Source of the DNA: Jacaranda mimosifolia
Lineage: Eukaryota; Streptophyta; Magnoliopsida; Lamiales; Bignoniaceae
DNA length: 64,000 nucleotides
NCBI GenBank assembly: GCA_018894105.1
Contig: CM032126.1
Location: forward strand, 12,985,001 to 13,049,000
Direction: 5' to 3'
Both the position numbers and the translations under genes were made by a program. How positions within the stretch are numbered: position 1 is the first letter of the stretch; each line of letters opens with the position of its first letter. The notes beneath the pieces are model-generated. The model made no database searches. It was not told the origin of the DNA and saw nothing but the letters and a program-made list of their open reading frames with translations. Shown piece by piece: positions 59,122-64,000 of the stretch.

Positions 59122-61954
59122 CGTGCATGCATATATATATATGTGTATGTATATGTATCTTTTTGCTTACATTGCATGTAATAAAAGCAAATTATATATG
59201 TAACAGAACATGCAGCTTCGTCGAAGTTTCTAAAGAGAATAAAGACATCTGATCGATCATATCATGTGATAAATTGATTAAAAAATTAGGTAATTGTACA
59301 ACTAGTGCTAGATCTCTAACACGAATTTAATTTAAGGACAGACAAGATATGATTAAGCTGCTTTTGATCTGGAATAATTAAGCATCGATATATCAGCATG
59401 CAGAATCTCCAGACTCACAGGAATAGCTAGCGCTTGGCTGCTACTGAATTAATATCAGCTTGACCCTTAGCTTGTTTGATTCTATTCCCGAATTATATTA
59501 AACTGATCAATATTAATCAATGGATGTGGAAAATTAAGATGTTCTGTGGTTCAATTAATTTGTAAATCTGGAACAATAATTAGTTATAATTAATTATCTA
59601 TGTATAGCAGCCCGCAGCTTTTAGCTATATTTGGAAAGATAGAGATCAAAATAGCATCCAATGCATGCATATTTCTCTTGCTTTTTTGGTCCTACACTGC
59701 ATGCATCTCAATTATATATATAAAGATTGTATGAGTGGTAGTATGTGTATATATTTGTAATTATGAAACCATTGATTGGAATTTTGGGGAATAAATTTTG
59801 TATTTTGGGAGTGGGATTGAGAAAAGTGTAGTGTTTGTTTGTTTAAATTTTGGGAGTTGGAAAATAGATTGAGAATTTGTAAACAAACAAGCCCTAAACT
59901 TGTTAAATATAGATTGATATATATATATATATATATCTTTTGGGTTATGTTTGAATTTTTTATTATTGTGCGAAAAATAAACGAATAATCAAATGCTCAC
60001 ATAATTAACCATAAAATCACATGATCCAAGAAAATCCTTTTTTTTAATATTTTCCTCATTTGGAATACAAGATTTCTAAATATAATTTTAATTCCTAATA
60101 TAGAAGTCTTGATTGACAATTCAAAGATCTGATCCAAATTGAAACCACGTGTGGGTAAAACATACGTAAAAATTAATAAACTAGGATGCTAATTTTGGCA
60201 AGTCTGGCTAATATATTAATTAATTAAGTGGTGAGAGCATTTGAATTCTTTAAGATAATTAATTTATTTTTGAAAAATCGTCACACCAAATACATACGAA
60301 TTTGTCTCCAATATGGTACGACTATATATACACATACACATACACAGTTGATGAATATCGTGAAAATATTCTCCCGTAGGCAACCAACCTAAAAATAAAA
60401 GGAAAAACGATGATACGTAGTCCATGTGAGAGAGGCTGCAATTATATTTGTGCTTGCCAAGGTATATTAACACAGAATTGCAAAGATTCTTGCAGCATAG
60501 ATTTTGGCAAAAAAGAGGGGGGAAAAGGAAAAGGAATAATCGGGGCGTACAGTACTGGAAGGGAAGGTGGGCAGAGAGAGCAGTGTCACTTTCCACATGC
60601 AATATAAAAAACAAAAGAAAGAGGGATGTGAGATGTTCAGTTCATTGTTCATCCTATAAAGTTGATATTCATTTCTTTGGCTTTATGGAAGATTTTGGAT
60701 GCTTTTAAAAGGAAGTATATATTTGCAGGTGAGTTAATTTGTGTTTTGGTCTTTGCCTCTGGGGTTTCCAAGTTGTTCAGATTCGGTTCCGTAAAGAAGT
60801 TGCAGCAGGAATTATATTCATATATCTATGTATATCTATCTACTGCTATTTATGGGGAATATCACCTATGGCTGTACCAAACCTCCTTTTTTTCAGATTC
60901 TCCATTTAAAACTGGCTTATCTACAACACATGACATGAAAAAAACCATCAAACTTGTGGATAATGGGTCGGGTTCCTGTGACTTAATTGGGCATGCAGAG
61001 GGTGGTTTAGGCTTAAAATGGATTAATAATGGGCAATTATATATCCTCCTCAAAGTTATGTTTATTCAGGTGGCTACTTTAGTTCTCGAAATAATTACGA
61101 CTTATAATAATATAATGCGAAAGTTATGTTTAGATCTCGAGATATCACAATTTATATATCATGCAGTGTGATATATTTACTACGTATGAATTGGAGTGGG
61201 ACATGATGTACAGACAAGAGTTGGCCCCTTGGGTTGCAAGGAACTAAAAACTCGTTGTGTTTTGTATATCAAACCTACCTATTTTAACCCCTCAGGAACT
61301 CAATTTCTTCTAATTTTAAAACTTAAATCGCTTAGCAACCAACCCAGAACCCAGAAATGGTTGGGAAGGTCTGGGCCGGTTCCTAGGGATTTTGACCCAC
61401 AATCCAAAGCTGCTTTGAGATGGAACTGCGCACACTCCATCTGCCTGAAAGTGCTTAGGTTACAATAAAACAGGAAGCAAAATGCCATAGCCATATACAT
61501 CTTACAGCGAAAGCGCTTGTGCACTCTACCATATGCTGACGTAAGACATCCAAGTCACTTTGTTGGGTTATTCTCTTTCTGTTTTCAGTTGTAGTTAAGA
61601 TGTTGTTAACACAACCAAATATAATATTCACTGCTTGAAAACAGGATGAATAAAGAAATAGGAAGACATTCATATTAGGACGCTCGTAGTAATTCTTGAA
61701 GCACCAATATTGATCCGTAACAAGTTTCTTAAGAGTACTGCATAATTGAAGTGAAACCTTTATACTAATGGAACCACAACACATATATACAATGTAGAAC
61801 GGATCTCCAGTCTTGTCTTCTTGTTTTTCTTTATTCTTCATTTACCTCTAAATCCCAAGACTAGACATTTTTAACACTTTTCTAAGCTTGTGGACATCAT
61901 ACACTCTGTACAGACTAGCAGCTCATGCCCACAATTACTCTGTAAGTGTCAAAT
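57247..61954. other. Intergenic DNA between NAC and PTPMT genes
   Basis: It begins with the NAC 3' region and ends with the probable 3' untranslated region of the minus-strand phosphatase gene (about 61455-61954). A (GA)n microsatellite lies at 59075-59118. A possible MITE end with AAACAAACAAGCCCTAAA lies near 59880-59900. The 169-codon frame at 60662-61171 has no recognised domain. Confidence 0.45.
59075..59118. repeat. (GA)n microsatellite
   Basis: About 21 uninterrupted GA units in intergenic DNA. Confidence 0.9.
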
Positions 61955-63571
61955 TTAGCAAGCACGAGCTTCCGTCAGCTGCCTCATAACAGGTCCACAA
62001 TTACCTGAAACTTTTAGAGATGCAAAGAGGCAGGACAACCTAGCCATCATAGGCTTTGCCCTAGCCATTCTGGGTATGACCGTCAACACCTTACCAGAGT
62101 CGTCGTTACAAGGGCTATGATACCCTTCAAGATCCGCTTTTGTAATTAATACAGCATCTCCAGACATACACATTAATTTAGAAGCCATCCGCTGCTGCTG
62201 ATATTCTTGAACTGCCTGCAAAGCAGAACAATGTGAAGCTGAGAAACCTTAAACCATCCCGACCAAAGGAATAAGCAGCTTAGAAATTCAGGTTCCTAAA
62301 ATGCAATTTTATGTAGTGATCAGTCAGGTACACCATTTTGTGTACCTTCCATTGTGATGGAGCCAATAGGACCCTGGGTCTTCTAGACCGAACATATTCA
62401 AGTGCAGCAGCAGGACTCATATTCTTATATTCCACCTGAAAATCATACTGTCAAATTGTCAGCACAATTAAAAAAGCCACTGCTACACAACATATTCTAT
62501 GGAGAAAAAAATAACAACACCAGATAACAAAGAACAATGGTTGTGCTCCTTCCCCTCCCTGCTTTGCAGTGGACATATGTTGTTTGACCACTAGAAGCAT
62601 TTCCTGCAATCAAAAAGGAATGATCAGAAACTGATGAAATTGGGATAAAGATTGTAGAATCATGCACTAAGCAGACATGATGGAGACAAAATCAAACAAA
62701 GTCACGCACTGTGAATGAAATCCACAGCTCGGTTGATATCCACAAAAGAAGGAGCAAAGAGATAATCCCTAGTGGGAATTACAAGATGGTCTATTCCATG
62801 AGCCTGAAAAATGACAACACAACAGTGAGGTAATTAACAAAAAACTGACAAAAGTTCATCCTTTAATTCATTCATAGAATGAATTAACCACAATAATATG
62901 GACTGGTGGACGGAAGGCCTCAATTGTCCAAACATACCAAACTTATAGTCTCAAAACGAAACATAAGCACAAGGAAAAGAGTTATCTTCTGAACTTAATT
63001 CAGAATATTTCCTTTTCTTAAGTTGCTAGAAAATTTCATTGCTCCAAGGCAACATAAGGATGACTTCGAGAACAACAAGCCAAAAATCTTTCCATTATCT
63101 TACCGTATGCATTATAGATAATGTTTCGCATTGCAACTAAGACTAATTGCATGGAAAATCATGATGATCATAATCAAATTCCTCTAACAGTTTTGCAAAA
63201 AATTATTTTGACTCAATATATATATAAACATATATACATATTTGTCTATATATTGTGGCAGACCACCCAAACAAGCAGCAGCTTTGACCCCATGCTTGCC
63301 CAAGTCCCAACCACTTCCAACAAAAACTCATGGAATTTGCCCATGGCCCTTATTAGGTTAGAGAACAAAATAGTGAGCATGAGGCATGAAACAGTAAGCC
63401 CCAAATTCAGTAAACTGACAAATAAATATGCATCAACAAACCACTCACATAGTACAAAGATGTTGGCACCAGAGTTTCATAGGGCTCATTCAGAGTAATC
63501 ACGCCACCAACTCCAAGCTGTTTCAACCGGGGTACATCCTTTGGAAATGGAACAGCTCCCAACAGGAGAAA
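61955..63571 (-). CDS. PTPMT: PTPMT-type dual-specificity phosphatase, 5' end outside window
   Basis: Exons on the minus strand: 63571-63449, 62803-62710, 62603-62521, 62435-62346, 62215-61955; all GT-AG and in frame, giving 216 C-terminal residues. The earliest exons, expected to carry the N-terminus and a WWD-type segment, must lie beyond 64000. Visible motifs: FLLLGAVPFPKDVPRLKQLG, GVITLNEPYETLVPTSLY, HLVIPTRDYLFAPSFVDI, the catalytic C-x5-R loop in YVHCKAGRGRSTT, and RRPRVLLAPSQWKAVQEYQQ. This matches plant PTPMT proteins, which act in mitochondria as phosphatidylglycerophosphate phosphatases in cardiolipin synthesis. The last exon adds about 70 residues past the family's usual end near VQEY; these are Met- and Ser-rich with no known domain. 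Confidence 0.92.
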
Positions 63572-64000
63572 CTAAATATTCATCACAAAATCAAAATAAC
63601 TTAACATATTCATTTTAAGTAATCTCGACAAACAGAATATGAAGAAAATTTATGGGGACTAGGATCACAAGGAACGAAAAACAATCACCATAATTTCATG
63701 TAGATAAGCATTATCACCAAATATTGACGGAGAAGCAAACCCCTAAAAAATATATGCACTTAAAAATTTGATTGAAAGATACTTCACTGCTGATAATCAT
63801 TAAAGAATAAAATAAAATTTTCCCCGCTTATTAATTAAATTCCGTTTTATCCAAATTTCAACATTCTCTTACCAAAGAGCAAATTAATAAAGGATGACAA
63901 TAACATAATTGCACTCCAACTGGAAAACGAAAAAAAATGGGAAGTAAAATGAACTCAAAAAGCTGATGTTAGGAATTAAACAAATTAACAAGAGAAAACG
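63572..64000. other. Intron of the PTPMT gene to the window edge
   Basis: AT-rich sequence before the first visible phosphatase exon. No earlier exon could be recognised, so it is most likely part of one intron. Confidence 0.5.

Noticed and set aside
60662..61171. 169-codon plus-strand frame as a gene
   Set aside because: AT-rich, no recognised domain, no splice context; its length is within chance for such DNA over 64 kb.
1..64000. tRNA, rRNA or organelle DNA insertions
   Set aside because: No cloverleaf-like, rRNA or plastid/mitochondrial gene sequence was recognised on reading both strands; a dedicated search was not possible.

Overview
The window is nuclear DNA of a flowering plant, most likely a eudicot. 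Five protein-coding genes have many GT-AG introns, AT-rich intergenic DNA, and products matching plant families. Much of the rest is transposon debris. There is no tRNA, rRNA, CRISPR array or prokaryotic operon.

Layout. (1) 642-4489, minus strand: a 13-exon ATP-dependent 6-phosphofructokinase gene whose exons join into one 539-aa frame. (2) 5364-5715: a probable Ty1/copia solo LTR. (3) 7868-13361: a decayed Ty3/gypsy element of the Tat lineage with a candidate 5' LTR and no visible 3' LTR. (4) 13362-24269: a second, younger Tat-lineage element at the broken end of the first, with two ~730-bp LTRs, a TATAT target duplication, decayed gag-pol, a 66-bp tandem repeat and, on the opposite strand, a long decayed gene that appears to contain introns. 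(5) 24370-26560: remains of a CACTA (En/Spm) transposon. (6) 25286-30597: a cluster of hAT-like elements, one nested in another, several with 8-bp target duplications. (7) 30750-34359, minus: a 9-exon Nudix hydrolase gene (NUDT8-like, 341 aa). (8) 38984-45054, plus: a 13-exon gene for the alpha subunit of mitochondrial processing peptidase (505 aa). (9) 47148-47856: another hAT-like element with a perfect 8-bp duplication. (10) 52798-57246, plus: a 6-exon NAC transcription factor gene (NAC075-like, 473 aa) with polyalanine and polyglutamine tracts. (11) 61955-63571, minus, running off the right edge: a PTPMT-type phosphatase gene.

The host genes are not an operon and need not act together: glycolysis, nucleotide-derivative hydrolysis, mitochondrial presequence processing, transcription in xylem and flowering, and mitochondrial phospholipid dephosphorylation. 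From memory, PTPMT-like, NAC and PFK genes are also neighbours in Arabidopsis (At5g56610-At5g56630, and PFK1/NAC075 at At4g29220/29230), so the window may keep an ancestral gene block now spread out by the NUDT8 and MPP genes and by transposons.

The most unusual signal is the antisense gene at about 20615-23172 inside the younger retroelement. It has a Transposase_28-like region, a coiled coil, two introns that fit only the antisense strand, and a G-box and TATA-like motif upstream. It converges with gag-pol on the GTCGAC-rich 66-bp repeat array.
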